64,000 nucleotides of DNA from Sinomonas notoginsengisoli (GTDB taxonomy: Bacteria > Actinomycetota > Actinomycetes > Actinomycetales > Micrococcaceae): contig NZ_JAIZDP010000001.1 of assembly GCF_021554725.1 (NCBI RefSeq), positions 1,116,001 to 1,180,000 of the forward strand, in the 5' to 3' direction. Position numbers and translations under genes: made by a program. Shown here one piece after another: positions 38,746 through 47,470 of the stretch (its first letter is position 1; each line of letters begins with the position of its first letter). The notes beneath the pieces are model-generated. The model ran no database searches and was not told the origin of the DNA. It saw only the letters and a list, made by a program, of their open reading frames with translations.

Positions 38746-39561
38746 ATGATCCCGACCCCCTACGAGGACCTCCTACGGGATGTGCTCGAGCACGGCACCC
38801 ACAAGGGCGACCGCACCGGAACCGGCACCCGCAGCGTGTTCGGCCGCCAGATCCGCTTCGACCTGGCCAAGGGGTTCCCCCTCGTGACCACGAAGCGGGT
38901 CCATTTCAAGTCCGTGGCGCTCGAGCTGCTGTGGTTCCTCCGCGGCGACTCGAACGCGCGCTGGCTACAGGAGCAGGGAGTCACCATCTGGGACGAGTGG
39001 GCGGACGACGCCGGCGAGCTCGGTCCCGTCTACGGCGTCCAGTGGCGCTCATGGCCCACTCCGGACGGGGAGCACATCGACCAGATCGCCGCGGTGATGG
39101 AGTCGCTGCGCACCAACCCGGACTCGCGCCGGCACATCGTCTCGGCCTGGAACGTCGGCGAGATCTCCAAAATGGCCCTCCCGCCGTGCCACACGCTGTT
39201 CCAGTTCTACGTGGAGCCGTCCGAGGACGGGCCCGCGAAGCTCTCGTGCCAGCTCTACCAGCGCAGCGCGGACATGTTCCTCGGGGTCCCGTTCAACATC
39301 GCCTCCTACGCCCTGCTGACCCACATGGCCGCGCAGCAGCTCGGCATGGGCGTCGGCGAGTTCGTGTGGACGGGCGCAGACTGCCACATCTACGACAACC
39401 ACCTCGAGCAGGTCCGCGAACAGCTCTCGCGCGATCCCTACCCGGCACCGCAGCTGGCGATCGCGCGCGTCCCGGAAAGCATCTTCGACTACCGGTACGA
39501 GGACTTCGAGGTGCTCGGATACCAGCACCACCCCGCGATCAAGGCGCGCGTAGCGGTGTGA
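38746..39561 (+). CDS. thyA: Thymidylate synthase
   Basis: 271 residues. The catalytic Cys is in [24 protein letters not shown] and [19 protein letters not shown] bind phosphate and dUMP. It methylates dUMP with methylene-THF, releasing dihydrofolate, which the following folA recycles. ATG 38725 is also in frame but overlaps the previous gene; 38746 gives the family N-terminus ([17 protein letters not shown]). Confidence 0.97.
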   Translation: MIPTPYEDLLRDVLEHGTHKGDRTGTGTRSVFGRQIRFDLAKGFPLVTTKRVHFKSVALELLWFLRGDSNARWLQEQGVTIWDEWADDAGELGPVYGVQWRSWPTPDGEHIDQIAAVMESLRTNPDSRRHIVSAWNVGEISKMALPPCHTLFQFYVEPSEDGPAKLSCQLYQRSADMFLGVPFNIASYALLTHMAAQQLGMGVGEFVWTGADCHIYDNHLEQVREQLSRDPYPAPQLAIARVPESIFDYRYEDFEVLGYQHHPAIKARVAV

Positions 39562-39569
39562 ACGGCGGG

Positions 39570-40106
39570 ATGACCGGCATCGAAAAGCCCGGGATCGGCC
39601 TCATCTGGGCGCAGACCCAGGAGGGCGGGGTCATCGGCAAGGCCGGGGGCATGCCCTGGCATGTGCCCGAGGACATGAAGCACTTCGCTGCGACCACCAC
39701 CGGCCACCCCATCGTCATGGGGCGCAGGACGTGGGAATCGATCCCCGAGCGCTTCCGGCCCTTCACCGGCCGCACGAACATCATCGTCACGCGCCAAGCA
39801 GGCTGGGAAGCGGCCGGCACCGTGTCCGCGCATTCCCTCGACGAGGCCCTCGCTGTGGCCGCGCAGTCTGAGGGCGGGGAGCGGGTGTGGGTCATCGGAG
39901 GCGGCGAGATCTTCGACGAGGCCCTGCCGCTCGCGGATCTCGCGGTGGTGACGATCCTGGACCTCGACGTGGACGGCGACACGTTCGCGCCCCACTTGGA
40001 CAGCTCCTGGCGCCTCGCATCAGTGCGGCCGGACGACGGCGGGTGGCACACCTCGCGCACCGGTGTCCCCTACCGCATCGTGGAGTTCCGGCGAGGCCAG
40101 GCATGA
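39570..40106 (+). CDS. folA: Dihydrofolate reductase
   Basis: 178 residues. GLIWAQTQEGGVIGKAGGMP, WHVPEDMKHF (the active-site Asp) and HPIVMGRRTWESIP are the family segments, with VWVIGGGEIF near the NADPH site. It regenerates THF after ThyA. The ATG starts nine bases after the thyA stop; an in-frame GTG at 39558 overlapping that stop cannot be excluded. Its stop overlaps the next start as ATGA. Confidence 0.95.
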   Translation: MTGIEKPGIGLIWAQTQEGGVIGKAGGMPWHVPEDMKHFAATTTGHPIVMGRRTWESIPERFRPFTGRTNIIVTRQAGWEAAGTVSAHSLDEALAVAAQSEGGERVWVIGGGEIFDEALPLADLAVVTILDLDVDGDTFAPHLDSSWRLASVRPDDGGWHTSRTGVPYRIVEFRRGQA

Positions 40107-40759
40107 CGGTGGACGACGCGCCCGTCCAGGAGGCGCCCATGCCCGAGCAGATCGGCCTCGGGTTCGCGGAGATCCTGGCCCTTCTGGCGTTCCACGGCGG
40201 CGAATCCGGCCCGGCGGCGGCCGCCCTCCTCGGCGTTGACCGGTACGAGAACCTGCCGGACATGGTCTCCGCCGGGGTGTCCTCGCTAGTTGCGCGGAGC
40301 TACGCCCACGTCGATCCCCATGGCGAACTGAGCATCGAGGGCGAGGTGGCCGGCATCGCCATCGCCCTGGGTGCGGCCGAGCGGCGCATGCTCCTCACCC
40401 TCGAGTCCCCGGCCTGGACCGACCGGATCGTCCTGCTCGAAGCACCCGACGTCGCGGTCCTGTTGAGGCCGCGCGCCTATGGGACCTGGTGGGCGCTCCC
40501 CCAGCCCGCCGACCTCCCAGGCGCCGAGGCCACGCTGAACCTCGTCCGCGGTCATCTCACCGAGAATCCTCGAGGCCGGGTACTCGTGGAGCGCCACGTG
40601 GAGGGGCAGGGCGTCGCGCTCAGCGTGCGGAGGTCGGACGACGGCGGGTGGCTGCTGGGGCAGACGGTCCCCGGATCCGAGGAACTTGCCGAATTCCCTG
40701 CAGATGACGCCGCACTGCTCGTCACCCTGCGGGCCGTCAGGGGCGACCAGGTTCGCTGA
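40103..40759 (+). CDS. Uncharacterised protein in the thyA-folA operon
   Basis: 218 residues, soluble, acidic, no signal peptide or membrane helix. GLGFAEILALLAFHGGESGP and a late DDGGWLLGQTVPGSEELAEF are its most distinctive segments. No family was recognised. It is coupled to folA by ATGA. The 111-base gap to asd carries a separate promoter, so it belongs with the thymidylate genes rather than with asd. Function unknown. Confidence 0.8.
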   Translation: MTVDDAPVQEAPMPEQIGLGFAEILALLAFHGGESGPAAAALLGVDRYENLPDMVSAGVSSLVARSYAHVDPHGELSIEGEVAGIAIALGAAERRMLLTLESPAWTDRIVLLEAPDVAVLLRPRAYGTWWALPQPADLPGAEATLNLVRGHLTENPRGRVLVERHVEGQGVALSVRRSDDGGWLLGQTVPGSEELAEFPADDAALLVTLRAVRGDQVR

Positions 40760-40857
40760 GCGCGCGGTGCGATGTGCTCGCCGGCGAGCGCGCGGCGTCG
40801 TGCGTCCCCCGTGCGTCAGGGTGAGACACGCCATAGGCGACCAGTTGCCCGGATCCG

Positions 40858-40863
40858 TAGAAT
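40858..40863 (+). promoter_or_regulatory. -10 element (TAGAAT), leaderless promoter of asd
   Basis: TAGAAT followed by seven bases and the asd ATG. There is no Shine-Dalgarno sequence in those seven bases. Confidence 0.6.
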
Positions 40864-40870
40864 AGAGCCC

Positions 40871-42010
40871 ATGACTTCTTCGGTAGGCTTTGTCGGTTGG
40901 CGTGGCATGGTCGGCTCCGTCCTCATGGAGCGCATGCAGGACGAGGGCGATTTCGCGTCAATCGACCCGGTGTTCTTCTCCACGTCCAACGCCGGAGGCC
41001 CCGCCCCGGCCTTCGCGGGTTCTGCCGCGGGCGATGCCGGTGCCCTCCAGGACGCCTACGACATCGAGGCACTGAAGAAGCTCCCGATCATCGTCACCGC
41101 CCAGGGCGGCGACTACACCAAGCAGGTCCACCCGCAGCTCCGCGCCGCCGGCTGGGACGGCCTCTGGATCGACGCAGCCTCGACGATGCGGATGAACGAC
41201 GACTCGATCATCGTGCTCGACCCGGTGAACCGGAAGGTCATCGACGAAGGCCTCGCGACCGGGGCGAAGGACTTCATCGGCGGAAACTGCACCGTGTCCT
41301 GCATGCTCATGGGCCTCGGCGGCCTGTTCCGCAACAACCTCGTCGAGTGGGGCACGTCCATGACGTACCAGGCCGCCTCGGGCGGCGGTGCAAGGCACAT
41401 GCGCGAGCTCCTCACCCAGTTCGGCACGCTCAACGGTGCTGTCGCCGCGGAGCTGTCCGACCCGGCGTCGGCCATCCTCGAAATCGACCGCAAGGTCCTC
41501 GCCGCCCAGCGCGGGGGGGTCGACGCGACCCAGTTCGGCGTCCCCCTCGCGGGCTCACTCATCCCGTGGATTGACGCGGACCTCGGCAACGGCCAGTCCA
41601 AGGAGGAGTGGAAGGCGGGCGTGGAGACGAACAAGATCCTCGGCACGGGCGCCGGCTCCGAGATCGAGCCGCTGATCATGGACGGCCTGTGCGTGCGCAT
41701 CGGCGCGATGCGCTCCCACTCGCAGGCGCTCACACTCAAGCTGCGCGAGGACCTCTCCGTGGCGGAGATCGAGAAGCTGATCGACGCCGACAACGAGTGG
41801 GCGCACGTGGTGCCCAACGAGAAAAAGGCCTCGATGGACCAGCTGACCCCCGTGGCTGCCTCGGGAACCCTCGACATCCCCGTGGGCCGCATCCGCAAGC
41901 TCGAGATGGGCCCGCAGTACATCTCCGCGTTCACGGTGGGCGACCAGCTCCTGTGGGGCGCTGCCGAGCCGCTGCGCCGCATGCTGAAGATCGCCACCGG
42001 CACACTCTGA
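40871..42010 (+). CDS. asd: Aspartate-semialdehyde dehydrogenase, E. coli-type
   Basis: 379 residues. [20 protein letters not shown] and [16 protein letters not shown] (the catalytic Cys) match the gamma-proteobacterial Asd subtype; HSQALTLKL holds the catalytic His. It reduces aspartyl phosphate for Lys, Met, Thr and diaminopimelate synthesis. The length fits that subtype; most actinobacteria use the shorter form of about 345 residues. lysC is not nearby. Confidence 0.95.
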   Translation: MTSSVGFVGWRGMVGSVLMERMQDEGDFASIDPVFFSTSNAGGPAPAFAGSAAGDAGALQDAYDIEALKKLPIIVTAQGGDYTKQVHPQLRAAGWDGLWIDAASTMRMNDDSIIVLDPVNRKVIDEGLATGAKDFIGGNCTVSCMLMGLGGLFRNNLVEWGTSMTYQAASGGGARHMRELLTQFGTLNGAVAAELSDPASAILEIDRKVLAAQRGGVDATQFGVPLAGSLIPWIDADLGNGQSKEEWKAGVETNKILGTGAGSEIEPLIMDGLCVRIGAMRSHSQALTLKLREDLSVAEIEKLIDADNEWAHVVPNEKKASMDQLTPVAASGTLDIPVGRIRKLEMGPQYISAFTVGDQLLWGAAEPLRRMLKIATGTL

Positions 42011-42018
42011 GGCTCCAT

Positions 42019-42038
42019 GGCCCGCCACTTGGCGGGCC
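42019..42038 (+). terminator. Terminator of asd
   Basis: GGCCCGCC-ACTT-GGCGGGCC, eight bases past the stop. The U-tract is weak (CTCGG). Confidence 0.65.
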
Positions 42039-42053
42039 TCGGACGGCCCTGAG

Positions 42054-42089
42054 CCGCATGATCGATGCTGCCCAGCACCGCTTTTGCGG
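42054..42089. repeat. Palindromic repeat, left copy flanking the AbiEi-like gene
   Basis: GCCGCATGATCGATGCTGCC followed by CAGCACCGCTTTTGCGG. It is an imperfect version of the perfect palindrome at 43193-43228, with the outer CCGCA/TGCGG and central GC-TGCCCA-GC kept. Confidence 0.65.
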
Positions 42090-42116
42090 TTCAGGGCCAC
42101 TCATCGGGGCGGGCGC

Positions 42117-43076
42117 TCAGCTGGCGAGCTTCGCAGACCGCGCGAACGCGGCGTGGACCTTCGCCCCAATCGCTTCAGGCGCCTCGAGGTCGGCCCAATG
42201 GATGCGGACAACGACCCACCCCATCGCAGCCAAGGCGTTCTCACGGCGGCGTTCGGCCAGGAGGACCTCGCGTGTCGGGCTGTAGTCGAAGTACTTTACT
42301 GCGCCGTCGAACTCGAGGATGACCCTGAGCTCCGGCCACGCGAAATCCGCCCGGAAGATGCCCTCCTGGGTGACCACCTCGAACTGTAGTTCCGGAGCCG
42401 GAATGCCCGCGGCGACCAGTGCCAGACGCGTCCGCGTCTCGCCAGCCGATTCGGACCGGCGGTCGATCACTCCGAGCAGCCGCGCTACACGTCGAGCCCC
42501 GCGTGAGATTCGCGAGCGTTCCGCCGCGGCGGCGATGTCCGCGATCGATACCCCCAGACGCAGGCCGCTATCCCCGATCACCGCAGCACGTTCCAGATCG
42601 AGCACTCTGGCGCAGTCAGCGATGGTCCTCGCCGCCGACGTGAGACACAGCCTTCGCCCGTTTCGGATCACACTGACGACGTCCTCCTCTCCGAGCGGCT
42701 GACGGTGTGGTGCCACATCAGATCCGTGGCTTCCCGACGACGACGCGTAGGAGACGGTGACGTGGACCTGAGAGCCGACGTCCCACACGGCGCATCCGAG
42801 GAGGCGCGCAGCCGTCATGTGGCTGTAGATCGCAGGCGTCGACCGTGATGCGGCGTGCGCTTCGATGCGCAAGAGGTCCCTCTCCCAGGGAGATGCCGCG
42901 CTCCAGACAGAACTGGGAACATAGGCGCCCCGGCGGATGCGGTGGATGACCCTGATCCGGACGGCAGCGGTGAGAACGCGATCTGTGATGCCTGCTGTTG
43001 CCAACGCATCTGTGGTGGCGATGTGTGACGCGGGCCATCGGTCCTTGACGAGCGTCCTCAGGGCTGCAGATTCCAT
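42117..43076 (-). CDS. AbiEi-like antitoxin-domain / DUF559 protein
   Basis: 319 residues. The N-terminus (about 10-60: DALATAGITDRVLTAAVRIR, then RRGAYVPSSVW) fits the winged-helix AbiEi antitoxin domain. The C-terminal 100 residues contain RADFAWPELRVILEFDGAVK and ENALAAMGWVVVRI, matching a DUF559/Vsr-like nuclease fold with E-F-D as a metal motif. No AbiEii-like toxin gene is adjacent. Such orphan proteins are frequent in Micrococcaceae. The gene lies between two related palindromes. Confidence 0.82.
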   Translation of the reverse strand: MESAALRTLVKDRWPASHIATTDALATAGITDRVLTAAVRIRVIHRIRRGAYVPSSVWSAASPWERDLLRIEAHAASRSTPAIYSHMTAARLLGCAVWDVGSQVHVTVSYASSSGSHGSDVAPHRQPLGEEDVVSVIRNGRRLCLTSAARTIADCARVLDLERAAVIGDSGLRLGVSIADIAAAAERSRISRGARRVARLLGVIDRRSESAGETRTRLALVAAGIPAPELQFEVVTQEGIFRADFAWPELRVILEFDGAVKYFDYSPTREVLLAERRRENALAAMGWVVVRIHWADLEAPEAIGAKVHAAFARSAKLAS

Positions 43077-43192
43077 GCCGCCAGTCTGTCGGTCCTGCGC
43101 GGCGCACGCGACCGCATTCAGCCCACCTGTGGATAACCGCCTGCGCCTCTAGGCACACTGGCCGCCCCGGTCTGTGCATATTCGGCCCGGGG

Positions 43193-43228
43193 CCGCATGA
43201 TCGGCGCTGCCCGGCGCCGATCATGCGG
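43193..43228. repeat. Perfect 36-base palindromic repeat, right copy
   Basis: Arms CCGCATGATCGGCGC (43193-43207) and GCGCCGATCATGCGG (43214-43228), loop TGCCCG. Past it, GGTCATGAGGTCCAGAGCCG repeats part of the same motif. REP-like. Confidence 0.85.
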
Positions 43229-43325
43229 TGCAGAGCCGGTCATGAGGTCCAGAGCCGATCGCCTTGTCCCCAGCCGCTCGTGATGTCGCCGGGCGGAGGG
43301 TGACTCAGAGGCGCAAGGCCCGCGG

Positions 43326-44447
43326 TCAGCCCGCCCAGAAGGACTCGATGCAAGCCAGCGCCTTCGCCAGGCCAGCCGCGGTGGCGGGGCCAAGGTCCTC
43401 AAAGAGCTCAGGCTCAACACTGGGCGCGCGTGAGGTCCCGCCCTTGGTCCACGTGCCCACAGCACGGCCCCCCACCGTGATCATTGACCTGAAGACACCG
43501 TTCAGCCCCGGGATGATCCGCTCGAGATAGGCGTCGGGGACGGCCACGGACCGGTCCGGGTATCCGATCGCGAGCTCGTCGAAGCCGGGCACCGCAACCA
43601 CCGCACGGGACCCGGCACGAGAGGCCGCGAGCGCGGCAACCTCCGGCGCGCAGTACAGCGTCCGCCCGTCGAACGGCACACTGGCAAACGCCGCTGCCGC
43701 AGCGGAGAAGGGCCCGCGGACCGCGCCGAGCGGCTGGCCGATCCACCATGCGAAGTCGCGCTCGCCTACCGGGCCGTGGGAGGCAATGTACCGCGCGGCG
43801 AGGTGCTCGACGGCGTCGTGGTCCCTCAGCGCGTCACCCGGGGGGAGCCACTCGTCGGCGAGCCGGAACTCCTGCTGCCTCCCGCGCAACGGCCCCTGCA
43901 CGAGCACCAGCCGGTGGCTCAGGATCGAGACCAGATGGATCCCGCGCTGGGCGGCCGTGGGCTGCCCGGCAGCTTCGAACGCGGCGAACAGCTCCGCCCG
44001 TGTCATCCCTGCGCCCCCGGCGAGCCGCTCCTCGGCGACCTTGCGCACGACGGCAACATCCTCCTCAGTGATCCCCAGTTCCCGATGCCGCGGGGAGGCG
44101 GACCGCATGACCCGGTCTGCCGCGAGCCCGACGAATGTCCGGACATCCTCTCCCGCGACAGTGAACAGGGTGCCCCTCATCGTCCAGGTCCGCACCATCG
44201 CGCCGCTGGCAAAGGCCTCCAGCACCGCGGACTCGGCGCACGCTCTCGTCCGCACGGCCACCTGGAGCAGGCCCGACGCGAGGTTCTGGCTCTGCAGAGC
44301 GGTCATCCGGCGCACCGCGGACACGGGGTCTGCCGCGAGGCCCAGCCGCTCCCCCACTAAGGCGACCGGAAGGAGCCCTTGGGCGGCCAGCCTCAGGCGG
44401 GCCAGCGCCGTCGTGCTCACAGGGCGGGCCACCATGGAAGGTTTCAT
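43326..44447 (-). CDS. Winged-helix DNA-binding domain protein (AlkZ/YcaQ-like family)
   Basis: 373 residues. RMTALQSQNLASGLLQVAVR, MVRTWTMRGTLFTVAGEDVR and a late VGERDFAWWIGQP and VGTWTKGGTSRAPSVEPELF match the DUF1006/AlkZ family, which includes glycosylases that unhook crosslinks (E. coli YcaQ) and toxin-resistance enzymes such as AlkZ. The catalytic QSQ-type motif appears as QSQN. ATG at 44447 was chosen by its GGGGG; others lie at 44435 and further upstream. Confidence 0.82.
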   Translation of the reverse strand: MKPSMVARPVSTTALARLRLAAQGLLPVALVGERLGLAADPVSAVRRMTALQSQNLASGLLQVAVRTRACAESAVLEAFASGAMVRTWTMRGTLFTVAGEDVRTFVGLAADRVMRSASPRHRELGITEEDVAVVRKVAEERLAGGAGMTRAELFAAFEAAGQPTAAQRGIHLVSILSHRLVLVQGPLRGRQQEFRLADEWLPPGDALRDHDAVEHLAARYIASHGPVGERDFAWWIGQPLGAVRGPFSAAAAAFASVPFDGRTLYCAPEVAALAASRAGSRAVVAVPGFDELAIGYPDRSVAVPDAYLERIIPGLNGVFRSMITVGGRAVGTWTKGGTSRAPSVEPELFEDLGPATAAGLAKALACIESFWAG

Positions 44448-44506
44448 GCCCCCATGATCGCCCCGGATGCGGACCATCTGTGTCCGCATCCGTCCAGAAC
44501 TCAGGG

Positions 44507-45790
44507 TCAGCGCTCGAGGAGCAGCGCGTCGCCCTGTCCCCCGCCGCCGCACAGTGCCACGGCTGCCCGACCGGAGCCGCGGCGAAGCAGCTCGTGCACG
44601 GCTGTGACGACGACCCGGGCGCCGGAGGAGCCGATGGGGTGCCCGATCGCGATCGCCCCGCCGTTCACATTGACCCGGTCCATGGGCACGCCGAGCAGGG
44701 CCGCGGAGTGCGCCGCCACGGTCGCGAAGGCCTCGTTGATCTCCACGACGTCGAGCTCGCCGGCGGGCCAGCCCTCCCGCGCCAGCGCGGCCGCAATGGC
44801 CTTGGCCGGCTTGTCCGGCAGTGTGGTGTCCGGCCCGGCGATCTGCCCGTGAGCGCGGACGACGGCGAGCACCTCCAGCGCACGACGCTCCGCTTCCGCG
44901 CGGGTCGTCAGCACCACGGCGGAGGCACCATCAGAGATGGGCGAGGCATTGCCGGCGGTGACGGTACCGTCCGGGGAGAAGGCCGGGCGTAGGCGGGCGA
45001 GGGTCTCGGCCGTCGACTCGGGGCGGATGCCCTCGTCCTCGCTCACCTCCAGCACCGCGCCCTTGCGCTGCGGGACCTTGACGGGCACGATCTCCTCGGC
45101 CCAGACCCCGGAGGAGGCCGCGGCGCCCGCGCGGACATGTGAGGCTGCGGCAACGATGTCAGCCTCCTCGCGCGTGAGCCCGAGGGCCGCGTTGGCACGG
45201 TCCGTGGCGAGGCCCATGGCCTCGTGGTCGAAGGCATCGGTGAGGCCGTCGTGCGCCGTCGAGTCGATGAGCTCCATGGAGCCGTACGCCGACCCCGCAC
45301 GGGTCCCTGGGAGCAGGCGCGGCGCCTGGCTCATGGACTCCTGGCCACCAGCCACCACCACGGAAACCTCGCCGAGGCGCAGCATGCGCGAGGCCTCGAT
45401 CACTGCGGACAGGCCCGAGAGGCACACCTTGTTGAGGGTGATCGCGGGTGTTGTGAGCGGGATCCCGGCGGCGACGGCGGACTGCCGGGCCGGGTTCTGG
45501 CCGGCGCCGCCCTGGAGCACGTGGCCCATGATGACGGCGTCCACATCCTCGGGCGCGATCCCGGCCCGAGCGAGGACCCCACCGATCGCCGTGCTGCCGA
45601 GCTCGACGGCGGACAGCCCGGCGAGCTGCCCGAGCAGCTTGCCCTGCGGCGTACGGGCGGCGCCGACGATGACAACATCGTCTGGGGCGGCCAGCGCAGG
45701 GACATGACCCCCCACCGTTGAGGGGTCATGTCCCAGCGTTGAGGGGTCATGTCCCTGCGCGTCCGCGCCGGCATTCTGGGTCTCGGTCAT
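44507..45790 (-). CDS. Acetyl-CoA C-acyltransferase (thiolase) of the beta-oxidation cluster
   Basis: 427 residues. Catalytic Cys in NKVCLSGLSAV, His in GHPIGSSGARV and Cys in CGGGGQGDALLLE. The first 38 residues, containing two GHDPST repeats, are encoded by a stem-loop repeat (45699-45755) and are not thiolase-like; the fold starts at PDDVVIVGAARTP. Its ATG overlaps the stop of the acyl-CoA ligase (ATGA). It performs the last thiolytic step. An internal start near APDDVV is possible. Confidence 0.92.
   Translation of the reverse strand: MTETQNAGADAQGHDPSTLGHDPSTVGGHVPALAAPDDVVIVGAARTPQGKLLGQLAGLSAVELGSTAIGGVLARAGIAPEDVDAVIMGHVLQGGAGQNPARQSAVAAGIPLTTPAITLNKVCLSGLSAVIEASRMLRLGEVSVVVAGGQESMSQAPRLLPGTRAGSAYGSMELIDSTAHDGLTDAFDHEAMGLATDRANAALGLTREEADIVAAASHVRAGAAASSGVWAEEIVPVKVPQRKGAVLEVSEDEGIRPESTAETLARLRPAFSPDGTVTAGNASPISDGASAVVLTTRAEAERRALEVLAVVRAHGQIAGPDTTLPDKPAKAIAAALAREGWPAGELDVVEINEAFATVAAHSAALLGVPMDRVNVNGGAIAIGHPIGSSGARVVVTAVHELLRRGSGRAAVALCGGGGQGDALLLER
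45699..45755. repeat. Inverted and tandem repeat in the thiolase N-terminal codons
   Basis: GGGACATGACCCC (45699-45711) is followed by GGGGTCATGTCCC twice (45722-45734 and 45743-45755). The first two can form a 13-bp stem. The second and third share the direct 18-20 base repeat CGTTGAGGGGTCATGTCCC. Confidence 0.85.
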
Positions 45791-47454
45791 CGTGCTCCTT
45801 CCGCGGCCGCGAGGGCGCGCAGTTCGTGCTTGAGGGTCTTGCCCGTGGAGGTCTTGGGCAGCTCGGCGGTGAAGTGGATCTCGCGCGGGACCTTGAACCC
45901 GGCAATGAGGCCCCGCACATGCTCGGACAGGACCTCGGCGGTGAGTTCCGAGGCCCGGGACCGGACCACGAAGGCCACGGGACGCTCACCCCACCGCTCG
46001 TCCGGCATGCCGATCACCGCGGCGTCGAGCACGTCGGGGTGGGAGACGATGGCCTGCTCGACCTCGATCGTCGAGATGTTTTCCCCGCCGGAGATGACAA
46101 TGTCCTTCGCCCGGTCCTTGAGCTGGATGTACCCGTCCGGGTGCATGACACCGAGGTCGCCGGTGTGGAACCAGCCGCCCGCGAAGACGCGTTCCGTGGC
46201 GTCGGAGTCCTTATAGTAGCCGAGCATGACGTTGTTGCCGCGGAGCACGATCTCGCCAAGGGTCTCCCCGTCAGCGGGGACATCGCGCATGTCCAGGTCC
46301 ACAACCCGCGCTGTCTCCGCCTGCACCATCCCCACGCCCTGTCGGGACAGCTTCGCAGCACGCTCATCGGGTGAGAGCGAATCCCACGCGTGCTGGTACT
46401 CGCAGATCGTGTACGGCCCGTAGACCTCGGTGAGCCCGTACACGTGCACCACCGTCACACCGAGGTCGGCGAGGCGGCGGATGATCGTGGGCGAGGGCGG
46501 GGCCCCGGCGGTCGTGATCTTCAGCGGGGTTCTGCCGGGCACGGTAAGCGCGTGCGCCTGGTCCGCGTCGGCGATGATCGAGCACACCGTGGGTGCCCCA
46601 CAGAGGTGGGTCACGCCGTCGTCGAGCGCCGCCCAGACCGCGTCGGCGCGGACGGCGCGCAGGCACACGTGCGTGCCCGCGGCCGCGGTGACCGCCCAAG
46701 GCGTGCACCAGCCGTTGCAGTGAAACATCGGCAGGGTCCACAGGTAGCGCGTCGCGCCGTCGAAGCCCTGGTGGTGCGACTCCCCGAGCGCGTTCAGGTA
46801 GGCGCCGCGGTGGGAGTACAGGACACCCTTGGGCTTGCCGGTGGTGCCGGAGGTGTAGTTGAGCGTAATGGGCACCTGCTCGTCGTCGACGCCCCACGGG
46901 AGGAACGCCGCGTCCGCCGCGCCCGCGAGGAAATCGGCGTACAGCTCGCGCTCCCCCACCCCTTCCGCGGCTCCGTGCCCGGTATGCACGCCGGCGCGCA
47001 CGACGGCGGCCGCGGCCTCGTGCGCGCCCGGAACCTCGGTGTCGGGAACCACGACGACCGGCACCTCGGCGGCGGGCCCGCCCAGATGCGCGACGTCGTC
47101 GACGGTCGTCAGCAATTCGGTGTCCGCGAACAGGAGGGCGGCCTCGGAGTGCTCGAGGATGTACTTGACCTCGTGCGGCGCCAGGCGTGTGTTGAGGGCC
47201 ACGAGGACGCCGCCCGCGAGCGGCACCGCAAAGTGCGCGATGAGCAGCTCGGGAACATTGGGCGCGAGGAACGCGACGCGGTCGCCAGGCTGGATGCGGG
47301 CCTTGAGGGCCTTCGCGACGCGCTGTGCCTCGGCGCCGAACTCGGCGTAGGTATAGCGGCGCGAGCCGTGCTCGATCGCCGTCCTGTCGGGGAAGACGGC
47401 CGTGGAGCGCTCGAGGAAGCGCAGCGGGCTCAGTGCTGAGAAGTTGGCTTGCAT
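45787..47454 (-). CDS. Acyl-CoA synthetase (AMP-forming)
   Basis: 555 residues. LNYTSGTTGKPKGVLYSHRG is the phosphate-binding loop; VYGLTEVYGPYT, GWFHTGDLGVMHPDGYIQL (adenylate-binding) and the late ELPKTSTGKTLKHELR (catalytic Lys) follow. It activates fatty acids for the dehydrogenase encoded upstream. ATG start with AGGAGAAACG; it lies 16 bases after the acyl-CoA dehydrogenase stop and overlaps the thiolase start. Confidence 0.93.
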   Translation of the reverse strand: MQANFSALSPLRFLERSTAVFPDRTAIEHGSRRYTYAEFGAEAQRVAKALKARIQPGDRVAFLAPNVPELLIAHFAVPLAGGVLVALNTRLAPHEVKYILEHSEAALLFADTELLTTVDDVAHLGGPAAEVPVVVVPDTEVPGAHEAAAAVVRAGVHTGHGAAEGVGERELYADFLAGAADAAFLPWGVDDEQVPITLNYTSGTTGKPKGVLYSHRGAYLNALGESHHQGFDGATRYLWTLPMFHCNGWCTPWAVTAAAGTHVCLRAVRADAVWAALDDGVTHLCGAPTVCSIIADADQAHALTVPGRTPLKITTAGAPPSPTIIRRLADLGVTVVHVYGLTEVYGPYTICEYQHAWDSLSPDERAAKLSRQGVGMVQAETARVVDLDMRDVPADGETLGEIVLRGNNVMLGYYKDSDATERVFAGGWFHTGDLGVMHPDGYIQLKDRAKDIVISGGENISTIEVEQAIVSHPDVLDAAVIGMPDERWGERPVAFVVRSRASELTAEVLSEHVRGLIAGFKVPREIHFTAELPKTSTGKTLKHELRALAAAEGAR

Positions 47455-47470
47455 CGTTTCTCCTCGCCGC

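Noticed and set aside
42117-43076. Complete AbiE toxin-antitoxin pair
   Set aside because: No AbiEii-like nucleotidyltransferase gene is present on either side.
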